Shown piece after piece: positions 1-9,567 of a DNA stretch of 64,000 nt. A program made the translations under genes and the position numbers. This DNA comes from an uncultured Bacteroidales bacterium (GTDB taxonomy: Bacteria > Bacteroidota > Bacteroidia > Bacteroidales > Paludibacteraceae), in NCBI GenBank assembly GCA_937891975.1, contig CALAUA010000014.1, positions 186,001 to 250,000 of the forward strand, written 5' to 3'. The notes under the pieces are model-generated. The model saw nothing but the letters and a program-made list of their open reading frames with translations. It did no database searches and had not been told where the DNA came from. Numbering within the stretch: position 1 is the first letter of the stretch; each line of letters begins with the position of its first letter.

Positions 1-299
1 TCAGCCTCTACAAGAACAACGCAAGTTTTGGTAACACCTGCAGCAGTAGCAGAGATGATAGCATTACCAGCAGAAACAGCGGTAACAAGACCATCAGCCA
101 CGGTAGCTACAGCTTCGTTAGAAGATGTCCATGACTCAACAGCAACGTTAGCAGTAAGTTGGTGTGTCTCACCTACTTTCATGGTAACAGAAGTCTCTGT
201 GAGCTCCAATGGCTCGGTAGGAGTAGGTTGGTCACAAGCAGTGAAACCAGCCAATGCGAGTACTGCAAGAGCAGTAGCGAAAAATTTGTTTGTTTTCAT
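1..299 (-). CDS. Ig-like (Big_2-type) lipoprotein, C-terminus outside window
   Basis: The N-terminal 99 residues are visible. A lipoprotein signal ends in FTAC with the modified Cys at about residue 22. A short Pro/Thr linker follows, then one bacterial Ig-like repeat with the typical VKVGET-like start (here MKVGETHQL), the WTSSNEAVATV core and the VTAVSAGNAIISA strand. The role is inferred: a surface or periplasmic glycan- or protein-binding lipoprotein. It lies 50 bp behind susD on the same strand, the usual place for a surface glycan-binding protein of a SusCD locus, so it is probably in the same transcript. The 3' end runs off the left edge, so length and any binding domain are unknown. 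Confidence 0.75.
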   Translation of the reverse strand, partial: MKTNKFFATALAVLALAGFTACDQPTPTEPLELTETSVTMKVGETHQLTANVAVESWTSSNEAVATVADGLVTAVSAGNAIISATAAGVTKTCVVLVEA

Positions 300-349
300 A
301 ATACTTAAAAATTAAGTGGTTAGTAAATTATGTTGATTAGAATGGTTGA

Positions 350-1948
350 TCAATAACCATTGTTTTGTTTCATTTCTGTTGGGTTGAGCTGGATTTCCTC
401 TTGTGGGATTGGGAAAATCTCATGTTTGCCAGCCACAAACTCCTGAATATGCGATTGTGCCTCTTGTGTCTCGGTGGCTTTGTAGGCATCCATATGGGCT
501 TTCAGACCATTGCCTGCCACACCTTCCCAACGCACGAGGTCAAACCAACGGTGACCCTCCATAGCCAACTCGACACGGCGTTCGTGGCGGAGGGCAGCGT
601 TGTCAGCGAGGGTAATCTCGGATAGTCCTACGCGTGTGCGTACCATATTGATATAGGTGCGCGCGGTAGCCTCATCGCCTGCGCCAAGAGCAGCCTCGGC
701 GTACATAAGGAGGACATCGGCATAGCGGATTTGGCGATTGTTGAGCGGACCGCGAGAAGCGTGGAGCGACCATTTGCCATAGCCACCACCTTGATCCGCA
801 GGATCGCGGTACATGCCGTACTTATTGTTGAGGTAGCGTGAGCCGAGGTAGATCTCAACAGAAGGTGTTTCGATGAGCGAATCCACAGGGTTGAGGATAG
901 CCACATCGCGACGGATATCGGTAGGTTCGAACTCATCGTAGAGGTTTTGTGTTGGGTGGTCAAATCCCCATCCACCACCGATGAGGGATGAGCGTGAACG
1001 CATCAATATCTGGGTAAACGAACCTGCGGTGAAGCCGAAGCCCTCGCCGTAGTCGCCCCAAGGAACTTCCATGTATTGAATTTCAAATACAGACTCTTGG
1101 CCATTCTCGCCAGCGAGGGTGAAGTTGTCCTCGTAGTTAGAGCAGAGCGAGTACTCGCCAGAAGCGATGATAGAGTCGCCCCATTGCTTAGCCGCAGCGA
1201 AATAGGTGGCAGGGTCTTGAGAGAGTTGTTTGTTCCAATAAGGCGAAGCCATATAGAGATTGACCTTGAGGAGCATGGCTTGTGCAGCACCCTTGGTAGC
1301 GCGACCGAGATCTTCGGCCTTCATTGCGCTGCGGACTGGTAGCATGTAGTTGGCCTTGGTCAGGTCTTCCAAGATGAGGTTATAGACTTGCTCTGTGGAT
1401 GCGCGTGGAACACCCCAGTTATCGGAGTTATCGATCACTTCAGTCGTAATAGGTACTCCTGCAAATACGCGTACGAGGCGGAAATAGTAGTATGCGCGCA
1501 AGTAGTGTGCTTCACCCAAAAGGTTATTCTTCATAGTGGGGGTGAAGATGGAGTCCGTACCAATCTCCATATTGGTGATATACTTGATGGCCAGGTTGCA
1601 ACGCGCAATACCTTGGTATTGTGCACGATAGAAATCTAGCAACAGGGTGTTTTGCGATGTGGTGCGCCAGTTTTCCATATCATAGGCATCCGCCATATCA
1701 GAGGTACTACCACCTCCCTTGAGTGCATCGTCGCTCACGATGTCGCCGATAAACCATTCGGAGAGGTAGGTATTGTTGTATTCCCACATCAGTGGCACAT
1801 AGCAACCTGTGACATTTTGCTTGGCCGCTGCGGTCGAGGTAAAGAAGTCATTCAGCAATGTGGTTCCTGGCTCAATCTCTGTGAGATAATCACGGCATCC
1901 TGTAAATACGAGGAGCAGAGCGAATATATAATATTTCAACGTTTTCAT
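350..1948 (-). CDS. susD-like: SusD/RagB family outer-membrane nutrient-binding lipoprotein
   Basis: 532 residues, the normal size for SusD. The signal peptide ends in VFTGC with the lipidated Cys at residue 18. The N-terminal SusD-like region has the YLTEIEPGT start and the helical TPR-like middle (QGIARCNLAI, GEAHYLRAYYYFRLVRVFAGVPI). The C-terminal RagB/SusD region has RYADVLLMYAEA and the final RRVELAMEGHRWFDLVRW signature. The protein forms the lid of a SusCD importer and binds the substrate, an oligosaccharide or peptide; the sequence alone does not say which. It lies 30 bp downstream of susC. No glycoside hydrolase is visible next to it inside the window, so the substrate cannot be inferred. 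Confidence 0.95.
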   Translation of the reverse strand: MKTLKYYIFALLLVFTGCRDYLTEIEPGTTLLNDFFTSTAAAKQNVTGCYVPLMWEYNNTYLSEWFIGDIVSDDALKGGGSTSDMADAYDMENWRTTSQNTLLLDFYRAQYQGIARCNLAIKYITNMEIGTDSIFTPTMKNNLLGEAHYLRAYYYFRLVRVFAGVPITTEVIDNSDNWGVPRASTEQVYNLILEDLTKANYMLPVRSAMKAEDLGRATKGAAQAMLLKVNLYMASPYWNKQLSQDPATYFAAAKQWGDSIIASGEYSLCSNYEDNFTLAGENGQESVFEIQYMEVPWGDYGEGFGFTAGSFTQILMRSRSSLIGGGWGFDHPTQNLYDEFEPTDIRRDVAILNPVDSLIETPSVEIYLGSRYLNNKYGMYRDPADQGGGYGKWSLHASRGPLNNRQIRYADVLLMYAEAALGAGDEATARTYINMVRTRVGLSEITLADNAALRHERRVELAMEGHRWFDLVRWEGVAGNGLKAHMDAYKATETQEAQSHIQEFVAGKHEIFPIPQEEIQLNPTEMKQNNGY

Positions 1949-1978
1949 ATTTATGAAATTTTAAAGGTTCAATATTGT

Positions 1979-4900
1979 TTAGAATGTAGCATTCAAACCA
2001 AATGTGAATGTGCGGCTTTGTGGGTAGTTACCATAGTCTACACCCGAACCGACCTCTGGATCATATCCAGAATACTTCGTGATGGTGAATAGGTTGCTGG
2101 CTGTGAGATAGAAGCGCAGGCGAGAGCAGCGGAACTTCTCGGTGATGTTCTTAGGCAAGGTGTAGCCGATTTGGAGGTTCTTGAGGCGGAGGTAGCTACC
2201 ATCTTCGATGAAACGAGTGGAGTTCTCGGTGTTGGTAGGAGAGCCAAGTGGGTTAGGAATAGTACCATTGCGGTTCTCCAGTTCCATCCAGTTGACGCCC
2301 TTTGCTAACATAGCATCACGTACGACATCGGTATAACCTACCCATACTTCGTCTGCCATATAGGTGGCCAGCGCGTTGCTAGTACCATCACCTTCTAGGC
2401 GTTCGCGCATGGCGTTGTAGATCTTGTTGCCACTGACGCCTTGGAAGAATAGTTGGATATCCACACCATAGAAATCAGCACCCAGATTGATACCATAGGT
2501 CAGTTTAGGGAACGGATTTCCGATACACTTTTTGTCGGCTTCATCGAGGAGACCATCACCATTTTGGTCTTTGTAGCGCGCATCACCCGCGTGTACGCCG
2601 ATGGTCTCGGCTGTGTAGGTATAGAGTTGTGCGAGTGCCTCTTCGTCGGTTTGGTAGATACCTTCGTACTCATATCCCCAGAATGAGTTGAGCGCCATGC
2701 CAATATCGGTCTTGGTGCGGTCGCCCCATAGTGGTGAACCACCGTTGAGCGCGGTGAGTTCGTTGTGGACGAAGGATACATTACCACCAATATTGTAGTG
2801 GAACTTACCAATATGATGCTTGTGATCGAGTGAGATTTCCACACCCGTATTGCGGATATTACCCACATTCTTGATGAGTGAATAGCGGTTGCCTACATGG
2901 GCTGGAGCGTTGACATATAGAAGTGCGTCCTTGGTATCGCGCAGGAAGTAGTCGATCGTACCGCTCAATTTGCCATTCCAGAAGGAGAAGTCGATACCCG
3001 CATCCCATTGCTGGTTGGTCTCCCATTTACCGGCTGTATTGACTTGGGTGAGTACAGCTGCGCCACCTACCATCACTTGTGGATAACCCAGTGGGTAGCC
3101 ATAGAATACCATATCGCCTGACTCCATAGTAGGAATAAACGAACTAGTAGGGATACCATCATTACCTGTTTGACCAAAGCCGACACGCAGTTTCATATTA
3201 TCAATCCATGGTACCTCTTTCAACCATGCTTCCTCACTCATACGCCATGCCAAAGCCACAGATGGGAAGAATCCCCAAGGGTCTTTGGTGAAGCGAGAAG
3301 ATGCATCTGCACGGAAGTTAGCCGTAATCAGATAGCGGTCTGCATACGAATAGAATGCGCGACCCAAGAAAGCCAAACGACGGCTACGACCTACTCCGTC
3401 GGAAGCAGGCAGGCGATCCTCGGTGGTATTGTTCAAATACCAGTTGCTCTCCACAGGATTGAGGATTTGTGCACCTGAACCGCCGATGCTATAATAGTTG
3501 TACTCTTCCCAAGTCTGACCCACCATGATTGAGAAATTGTGTAAGCCAATCTTCTTGGCATAGGTAGCTGTCACCTCTTCCAGGAGCGTGCAATAGCGAT
3601 CCATAGAGGAGGAGAGGAAGTTCTTCTCAGAGTAATTGTAGGATGTATAGGTGTTAGGATATGTGAAGTTGCGATTGCGATTGAGCGAGTAGTCCAACGA
3701 GATACTTGGACGGATAACGAGACCTTCTACTGGTTTGATTTCCAGGTATAAGTCGCCTACTACGCGTTCGTTCTTGCTAGATGGTTCGGAGTTGAATGCC
3801 ATTTGATAGGGGTTGGTGACATTCTTGAAGTTGGAACCTGCAGAATAATCGCCCGACATGTCCTTGCCATCGGCATTGATACTACCCTCTGGATAATAGA
3901 CAGGATCCCATTGTGCCATAGCCATAGCAGCAGAGATAACCGAAGCACCTGCGGAAGAAGAGTTGTGCATCGCGTTACGACCTGATGTAGATACAAAGGA
4001 CAAGTGCTCGCCAAATGTCAACCATTCGCGTATTTTATAGTCGGAGTTCAAGCGGAGGGTAAAACGATTGTAATTAGATCCGATGATCGTACCCTCTTGA
4101 CCAAAGTAGGAAGAGGAGAATGCGTAATGTCCTTTATCACCACCACCGTCAATGCTGAGGGTGTAGTTGTGCATAAAGGCATTGGCATTGAATACCTCGT
4201 CTTGCCAATCGGTTTCCTGATGCGAGTAGTCGAAGTTCATTGGGTAGTAAGGCGATTTACCTAACTTGTACATGCTCAACCATTCGGAGAAGCCGCGTTG
4301 GTTGTAGAAGGCAATCTCCTCAGCACCATTACGCATGGCACCAATACGCAACTCGGTATCCACCTGTGCGCGAGAATCCATGAGGTCAAGTTTCTTCCAA
4401 CGGTTTTGGATACCCCAATATGCATCGAATGAGATGTTGGCTTTTCCTTGACCACCCGACTTGGTAGTGACAAGAATCACACCATTGGCACCACGAGAAC
4501 CGTAGATAGCTGTTGCAGATGCATCCTTCAGAATCTCCATGGATTGGATGTCGGCAGGAGCCAAGAATCGAATATCGCCGGTGATGACACCATCTACTAC
4601 GTACAAAGGGTCGTTGCCGCCGATGGCAGAACCAATACCGCGGATACGAATGGTAGCACCCTCGCCAGGCTGACCAGAATTGGTAGTGACGGTAACACCC
4701 GCCGCGCGACCTTGCAATGCTTGGTCAAGACCAGCAACAGGAGCTTTGTTGAGGTCCTCTGCACTCACAGAAGTGATAGCACCTGTGAGGTCGGAGCGCT
4801 TCATCGTACCATAGCCAATGGCTACCACCTCGTCGAGCATTACGTTGTCAGGTTTGAGCGTAATACGCATGAAGGAGGAAGAAGCTTTTACTTCTTGCGA

Positions 4901-5128
4901 TTGGTAGCCCATGTAGGAAAATACAAGGATGTCACCTACGTTCGCATCGAGCAGGAAATTACCATCAAAGTCGGTGATAGTACCATTGGTAGTACCTTTT
5001 ACCATCACATTTGCACCGATTACGGGATCTGGTTCACCTTCTGCCATTACGACACCAGAAATCTGTGTCTGCGCCATTAATAAGACAGGCATTAGCAGAA
5101 GCAGGAAAAAGAGATTAATTCGTTTCAT
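1979..5128 (-). CDS. susC-like: SusC/RagA family TonB-dependent outer-membrane transporter
   Basis: 1049 residues, full length. A signal peptide (about 1-19) is followed by a carboxypeptidase-regulatory-like domain (about 22-97, GTTNGTITDFDGNF) and a TonB plug domain (about 105-225) with DEVVAIGYG and the SusC signature KDASATAIYGSRGANG. The rest is a 22-strand-type beta-barrel ending in an aromatic residue (TFGLNATF). It is an active importer working with the SusD lid and TonB/ExbBD. It is the first gene of the susC-susD-lipoprotein transcript; a -7 box lies 28 bp before its ATG. No N-terminal secretin (STN) domain is present, so it is not the kind that signals to a FecR-type anti-sigma factor. 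Confidence 0.96.
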   Translation of the reverse strand: MKRINLFFLLLLMPVLLMAQTQISGVVMAEGEPDPVIGANVMVKGTTNGTITDFDGNFLLDANVGDILVFSYMGYQSQEVKASSSFMRITLKPDNVMLDEVVAIGYGTMKRSDLTGAITSVSAEDLNKAPVAGLDQALQGRAAGVTVTTNSGQPGEGATIRIRGIGSAIGGNDPLYVVDGVITGDIRFLAPADIQSMEILKDASATAIYGSRGANGVILVTTKSGGQGKANISFDAYWGIQNRWKKLDLMDSRAQVDTELRIGAMRNGAEEIAFYNQRGFSEWLSMYKLGKSPYYPMNFDYSHQETDWQDEVFNANAFMHNYTLSIDGGGDKGHYAFSSSYFGQEGTIIGSNYNRFTLRLNSDYKIREWLTFGEHLSFVSTSGRNAMHNSSSAGASVISAAMAMAQWDPVYYPEGSINADGKDMSGDYSAGSNFKNVTNPYQMAFNSEPSSKNERVVGDLYLEIKPVEGLVIRPSISLDYSLNRNRNFTYPNTYTSYNYSEKNFLSSSMDRYCTLLEEVTATYAKKIGLHNFSIMVGQTWEEYNYYSIGGSGAQILNPVESNWYLNNTTEDRLPASDGVGRSRRLAFLGRAFYSYADRYLITANFRADASSRFTKDPWGFFPSVALAWRMSEEAWLKEVPWIDNMKLRVGFGQTGNDGIPTSSFIPTMESGDMVFYGYPLGYPQVMVGGAAVLTQVNTAGKWETNQQWDAGIDFSFWNGKLSGTIDYFLRDTKDALLYVNAPAHVGNRYSLIKNVGNIRNTGVEISLDHKHHIGKFHYNIGGNVSFVHNELTALNGGSPLWGDRTKTDIGMALNSFWGYEYEGIYQTDEEALAQLYTYTAETIGVHAGDARYKDQNGDGLLDEADKKCIGNPFPKLTYGINLGADFYGVDIQLFFQGVSGNKIYNAMRERLEGDGTSNALATYMADEVWVGYTDVVRDAMLAKGVNWMELENRNGTIPNPLGSPTNTENSTRFIEDGSYLRLKNLQIGYTLPKNITEKFRCSRLRFYLTASNLFTITKYSGYDPEVGSGVDYGNYPQSRTFTFGLNATF

Positions 5129-5155
5129 TGCATTAGAGTTTTGTTAAAAACGCGG

Positions 5156-5163
5156 CAAAGATA
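5156..5163 (-). promoter_or_regulatory. -7 box TATCTTTG for susC
   Basis: The minus strand reads TATCTTTGCCGCG, matching the Bacteroidetes TAnnTTTG -7 element 28 bp before the susC ATG. The region behind it up to 5357 is very AT-rich, with poly-A/T tracts, and holds no gene. Confidence 0.7.
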
Positions 5164-5357
5164 ATAGTTTTCGCGTATACGTGCAAGAAACGAGAATATG
5201 TTTTACAACATGTTTTTGAAAATTAAAACATTAATAAATATACTACAACAAAAATATATTTTATTGATAAATAATAAATTATAATTTTTATTTACTTCAC
5301 AATCATTAATAATGATTTTAACTATTTTGCGTAATTTTGTAGAGATAAATATAGCAA

Positions 5358-8192
5358 TTATTCTTTTGATTGTAATTCATAAAAATGTTGTTTGAGAGAT
5401 ATAGAGGAATCAATTTGCATTTTATTGCGTATGCGATAGCGCATCATTTCTACCGCGCGAATGGAGATATTGAGTAATGGTGCTATCTCTTTGCTAGATA
5501 ATCCTATATGGATATAAACACATAATCTCCGTTCTTGTTTGTTCATCCAAGGATAATGTTTAGACAATCGCGAAATGAATTGGTTGTTCACTATATCAAA
5601 GTTTTCTTCGAAGCGCTTCCAGTTGACAGAAGTCTCTTCGTTGCGTGCAAGGCGATGTTGAAGATGTTGAATTTTGCCTTTTGCTTCTGCAATGCGGTCA
5701 TTGTTGAGGTAATCGACAATGCGTCTGATTTCATTGAGTACATCTTCGTTCCATTCTTTACGATTGGCTTCAGAAAGAAGCATATTGCTAAGTTCTTGGC
5801 TCTTATTGCGAAGATCGAATTGCGCTTTTTCGTTTTCTAGTTGCAGAATACGCATTTGCTGTTGATTGATTTCTTTGTTCTTTTCCTCTGCCAAACGCTT
5901 TTTACTATCTTGAACATTTCGGTAAATTCTCCAAATTACTAATGATAATATACATATTACTAATAATATATACAGTATCTTAGCCCACCATGTGAAGTAG
6001 AATGGATATTCCAATTGAATAGGGACATTTCTCGTGATGATTTCTCCATTGAGTGTGGAAAGCATTTCTATTTCTAATTGATAATCTCCACCAATAGGAA
6101 GACCTATGAAATCACGATATGACATTTGTTGCCAAGGTGTGAAAGAATCCTCTAATGGATATAGACGTGTTCGAAATAAAGGTGTATTTTCTAAAGCATT
6201 GGAACCGCTAAATTGTATTCTCAATGCTCGATGAGCAGCAGGGATAACAATGGACTTTATATCACTTTGGTATGATTCTCCATATAAGATATGTGGTGAA
6301 TCTGTCAAAGTAGAAATACTCCGTATATAAATATTTTCTTCTCGTTCGTATTGAGGAGTAGAAGTATAAATCCAATAAAAACCATCTACACCTCCTATCA
6401 CAACCCCTCCGTACATAGAAGGTGTTAAATTAGAAAAACCATCTATTAACAGCGAAGAATTATATAACACTATATTTTCTTTATGATAGGAATGAGATAA
6501 AGAATCATACTTGCGCACCGCTATCCTATTGTCATAGATGTACCAAATATTTTTATGTATGTCTTCTGTTATATTTAAGTAGCGATGTTTACCTGCAAGA
6601 TTAACAAAAGTAGAAGAATCAGTAACGAAAGACCCATTGGTATCTACTACTGCGCAGTATTCGTTGCTTGTTATCAACACTTTATCTTGCCACTTTGTCA
6701 AAGAATATATCCGTTGTGCATCGGGTTGTTTGATTACTAATTCAGAAGATACTTTACTTGCATTCTTATCTACGGACAAACGCTCTACTCCACGTGATGT
6801 TAATAGCCATATATTACCTAGGGCATCTGTTTCATAATATAACACCGTTTCGGAAAAACCTTGGAGGTATTGCATTTGCCATTTTCCTCTAGAAAGATAT
6901 AAGTAATAGAAACCTACGTATGTACCTACGATAGCCGTAGAATCAGATAAAGCTGTCACATTCCACACACCATCGGTACAATCTAGTGGATATAAACGCA
7001 TTCCATTGATTATGAATAAACCTCGATTGTGACAACAGAATAGTGTTTCTCCTACCTTATTGATATTCCAAACTTGTCCGTTGCTTCCATCAATAAACTG
7101 CAATGATGCATTGATTGATGATTGCACATATAAGCCTTGATTGGTGCCCAAATACAATTTTTTTTCATACTCAAAGCTGGTATATCCTGAACCATAATCC
7201 AAATTAGGGTCTCTATAAAACAAAATAGGATTAGTGGTTTCTAAAACATCTATTCCATTGTCTAATCCCATCCATAGATTTTGTTGACTATCAAAAAGTA
7301 GGCTTAAAATAGTATTGTTTTGCAATCCTTTTTCTCGAGTAATATATTCACAATTTTTCCCTTTAAAATCGCATAATATGACACCACCTTGAACAGTACC
7401 AAAAGCCATTTTATCAGTGCCAATAGCAATTGTATATAATTGATTCTTAGTTATATAATTGTCGGCATCGGTACGAAATGGCTTAATACTTCTGCCATCA
7501 TACAAATATAGACCATGAAAATCCGTAGCTATCATAATACCCTCATTGCCATATGGCAACAAGCCACATATAACAGTATTATGTAGCGATTCCGCACCAC
7601 GCAGAGCATGTAATCTGCCTCCACTTTGTACGAATAAATCTCTAGATGTGGCTACATATAAATTTCCTTCCCAAACTAGGGATTCATAAATAATGGCACC
7701 TGGATCTAGAACCTCTATATTATCTTCGGTATAAACAAATATATAATGACGTGTTTGAACGTATAGTTTTTCGTTTGCTATCTGTAAGCGCCAAACTTCT
7801 CCAAATTGACTATAGCGTTCAGGAATATTATTTGATAGTCTTTTATATGATAACTTTCCAAATTCATCGGCACAAAAAACACCAAACTCATCTGTTCCAC
7901 CAACATAAATATTACCATCTTTATCAAGAGTAATGGATCGAACTGCCGTTGAATTACTGATACCGTATAAATTCCAATGGCATCCGTCGGTCTCTAATAA
8001 ACCATAGTTATTGGCTATATACATCCAACCATTGACCTGCTCCACTATATCCCAATTTTGGGTACCTGCACCATAATTTTTAGGAGTAAAATGGCGAATT
8101 ACAGGTGTCCAATCAGCATAAGCTACTGAATGTACAAATAGTCCTATTAAAAGTATTAATAAGCGAAAGTGATTTGTTATATTTCTATTCAT
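5358..8192 (-). CDS. Membrane-spanning beta-propeller/Y_Y_Y sensor with LuxR-type HTH
   Basis: 944 residues. A signal peptide or anchor (about 1-26) is followed by a long periplasmic region of two-component-regulator-type propeller repeats (for example LDKDGNIYVGGTDEFGV, DSQQNLWMGLDNGI). A Y_Y_Y-like beta domain precedes one transmembrane helix at about 736-757. The cytoplasmic part is a coiled coil (about 765-850) and a C-terminal LuxR/GerE-like HTH at about 885-935 (ERRLCVYIHIGLSSKEIAP, then AVEMMRYRIRNKM). There is no histidine kinase or receiver domain, so the protein should bind ligand outside and DNA inside directly. It overlaps the upstream phosphoesterase gene by 8 bp and closes the pgk operon. 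It faces susC with 229 bp between, so it is a candidate regulator of the SusCD locus, but that is inference. Confidence 0.88.
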   Translation of the reverse strand: MNRNITNHFRLLILLIGLFVHSVAYADWTPVIRHFTPKNYGAGTQNWDIVEQVNGWMYIANNYGLLETDGCHWNLYGISNSTAVRSITLDKDGNIYVGGTDEFGVFCADEFGKLSYKRLSNNIPERYSQFGEVWRLQIANEKLYVQTRHYIFVYTEDNIEVLDPGAIIYESLVWEGNLYVATSRDLFVQSGGRLHALRGAESLHNTVICGLLPYGNEGIMIATDFHGLYLYDGRSIKPFRTDADNYITKNQLYTIAIGTDKMAFGTVQGGVILCDFKGKNCEYITREKGLQNNTILSLLFDSQQNLWMGLDNGIDVLETTNPILFYRDPNLDYGSGYTSFEYEKKLYLGTNQGLYVQSSINASLQFIDGSNGQVWNINKVGETLFCCHNRGLFIINGMRLYPLDCTDGVWNVTALSDSTAIVGTYVGFYYLYLSRGKWQMQYLQGFSETVLYYETDALGNIWLLTSRGVERLSVDKNASKVSSELVIKQPDAQRIYSLTKWQDKVLITSNEYCAVVDTNGSFVTDSSTFVNLAGKHRYLNITEDIHKNIWYIYDNRIAVRKYDSLSHSYHKENIVLYNSSLLIDGFSNLTPSMYGGVVIGGVDGFYWIYTSTPQYEREENIYIRSISTLTDSPHILYGESYQSDIKSIVIPAAHRALRIQFSGSNALENTPLFRTRLYPLEDSFTPWQQMSYRDFIGLPIGGDYQLEIEMLSTLNGEIITRNVPIQLEYPFYFTWWAKILYILLVICILSLVIWRIYRNVQDSKKRLAEEKNKEINQQQMRILQLENEKAQFDLRNKSQELSNMLLSEANRKEWNEDVLNEIRRIVDYLNNDRIAEAKGKIQHLQHRLARNEETSVNWKRFEENFDIVNNQFISRLSKHYPWMNKQERRLCVYIHIGLSSKEIAPLLNISIRAVEMMRYRIRNKMQIDSSISLKQHFYELQSKE

Positions 8193-9171
8193 TAGATATT
8201 ATAACTTCATCTAATAATTCACCTGACAGAATTTTATATGTATGAATATACAACGCTGAAGGAGTAACTTGTATGTATTCGTATATTGGTTCGCCTGAAA
8301 AAGAAGAGTCGTATTTTGTATTTTCTCTGATTGGGTATTTCTTGTTTGAGGCGTTGGTAGCAATGAACACTGTGGGTTCTTCTTTCTTCCAAAAACGCTC
8401 CTTATACTCCTCTGTGCGGCGAGCGTAGTTATGGTCATGACCAGAGAACACCACATCCGCTTCGCGCATAGCACCGTAAAACGTTAGCCACATAAGCGGA
8501 TTTTGTCTGCCTTTGGCGGTGCTATACACAGGATGGTGCATCATCACTATGGTGAACTTATCACCTGCCTCACGCAAGGTTTTCTTTAGCCAAAATGCTA
8601 CTTGTGTATAGTCGGACATACGATGCAGACCATCCGTGTCAATTGCTATTAGTCGCAGGTATGGTAAATCCACAAAGTAGGTCGTACCTAAGAATCTAGC
8701 AGGACCATTTTGCGGATTAGGGAAGATGGTTTTCCAATGTTCAGGCAACGTTTTTACTACCCCTTTAAGATATTCGTGGTTACCTGGAATGGCTACAATA
8801 GGCAGCGAATCAAGACGTGTACCCAACAACGATTGGTACATCATCTGCTCATAGCAAAGATAAGGTCTCTCCATCCAATCGCCCGTCTGTGCCCAAAATT
8901 GTATATCCGAATGGCGCTCAGAGAGAGCAGCCATTTGGTCGTTAGTGAGCGAATTGTGAATATCGCCCAATAAAAGAAACGACAATGTGTCACGTTGCAA
9001 AGCACGCAACACACTATCATTGTTAAAAGTCTTAAACTGATGCGTGATGATAGGTTCTGTCCATTCTGGCTCAGGCGGATTACCAAACCACGCCTCCCAG
9101 CGGATGGCGCAAGTAGTAGCGCCACCTGCCAGAAGGCAAAGCATAATAATCCATCCTATCCAACGACGCAT
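8185..9171 (-). CDS. Calcineurin-like metallophosphoesterase, membrane-anchored or secreted
   Basis: 328 residues. An N-terminal hydrophobic segment (about 5-23) suggests export or anchoring. The metallophosphatase metal motifs are all present: GDIHN near residue 68, PGNHEY near 132, MMHHPVY near 210 and GHDHNYAR near 245. It probably hydrolyses a phosphomono- or diester in the periplasm; the substrate is unknown. The closest general resemblance is to the purple-acid-phosphatase-like or secreted Bacteroidetes phosphoesterases. Its start codon overlaps the stop of the DUF3127 gene by one base and its end overlaps the regulator, so translation is probably coupled along this operon. Confidence 0.88.
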   Translation of the reverse strand: MRRWIGWIIMLCLLAGGATTCAIRWEAWFGNPPEPEWTEPIITHQFKTFNNDSVLRALQRDTLSFLLLGDIHNSLTNDQMAALSERHSDIQFWAQTGDWMERPYLCYEQMMYQSLLGTRLDSLPIVAIPGNHEYLKGVVKTLPEHWKTIFPNPQNGPARFLGTTYFVDLPYLRLIAIDTDGLHRMSDYTQVAFWLKKTLREAGDKFTIVMMHHPVYSTAKGRQNPLMWLTFYGAMREADVVFSGHDHNYARRTEEYKERFWKKEEPTVFIATNASNKKYPIRENTKYDSSFSGEPIYEYIQVTPSALYIHTYKILSGELLDEVIISNE

Positions 9172-9563
9172 TAGAATGGGAGATCAGTAGTTTCATCTAC
9201 GCCTGCAGCAGCGTCGAATGTCTCCACATTAGCTTGTGGAGCAGGCGCTGGTTGAGCTGCAGGAACGACTTGTGGAGCAGCAGCGTCAACTACGCCTTGT
9301 TGGATTTTCCATGCGCGGATGGAGGTGTACCAACGGCCGTTAAACTCGCGGCTTTCAATATCGAAACTAACAGTTACAATATCATCCAATTGGCATGGGT
9401 TAGCTTTGATACGATCTTCACCAAACACCTCAAAATACACCTTACGAGGATATTGCTCCTGTGTCTCAAGTACGTATGCTTGCAGTTTCCACTCTTTACC
9501 AGAAGTCTTGCTTACGCCACCTTGCTCTGGCAATACTTGTATAATCTTACCTGAAATTTCCAT
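9171..9563 (-). CDS. DUF3127 domain protein (OB-fold-like)
   Basis: 130 residues. The first 90 residues match the DUF3127 family of Bacteroidetes: MEISGKIIQVLP, then KVYFEVFGEDRI and REFNGRWYTSIRAWKIQ. The tail is a low-complexity Pro/Ala/Gln linker that ends in an acidic, hydrophobic tip (DETTDLPF). The same architecture, an OB-like domain plus disordered linker and acidic tip, is found in single-stranded DNA-binding protein SSB, where the tip recruits partners. Binding to single-stranded nucleic acid is therefore a reasonable guess, not shown. It starts 4 bp after the pgk stop, second in the operon. Confidence 0.85.
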   Translation of the reverse strand: MEISGKIIQVLPEQGGVSKTSGKEWKLQAYVLETQEQYPRKVYFEVFGEDRIKANPCQLDDIVTVSFDIESREFNGRWYTSIRAWKIQQGVVDAAAPQVVPAAQPAPAPQANVETFDAAAGVDETTDLPF

Positions 9564-9567
9564 ATTC

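Noticed and set aside
5332..5339. Plus-strand -7 box TAATTTTG
   Set aside because: No plus-strand gene follows; the AT-rich region gives chance matches.
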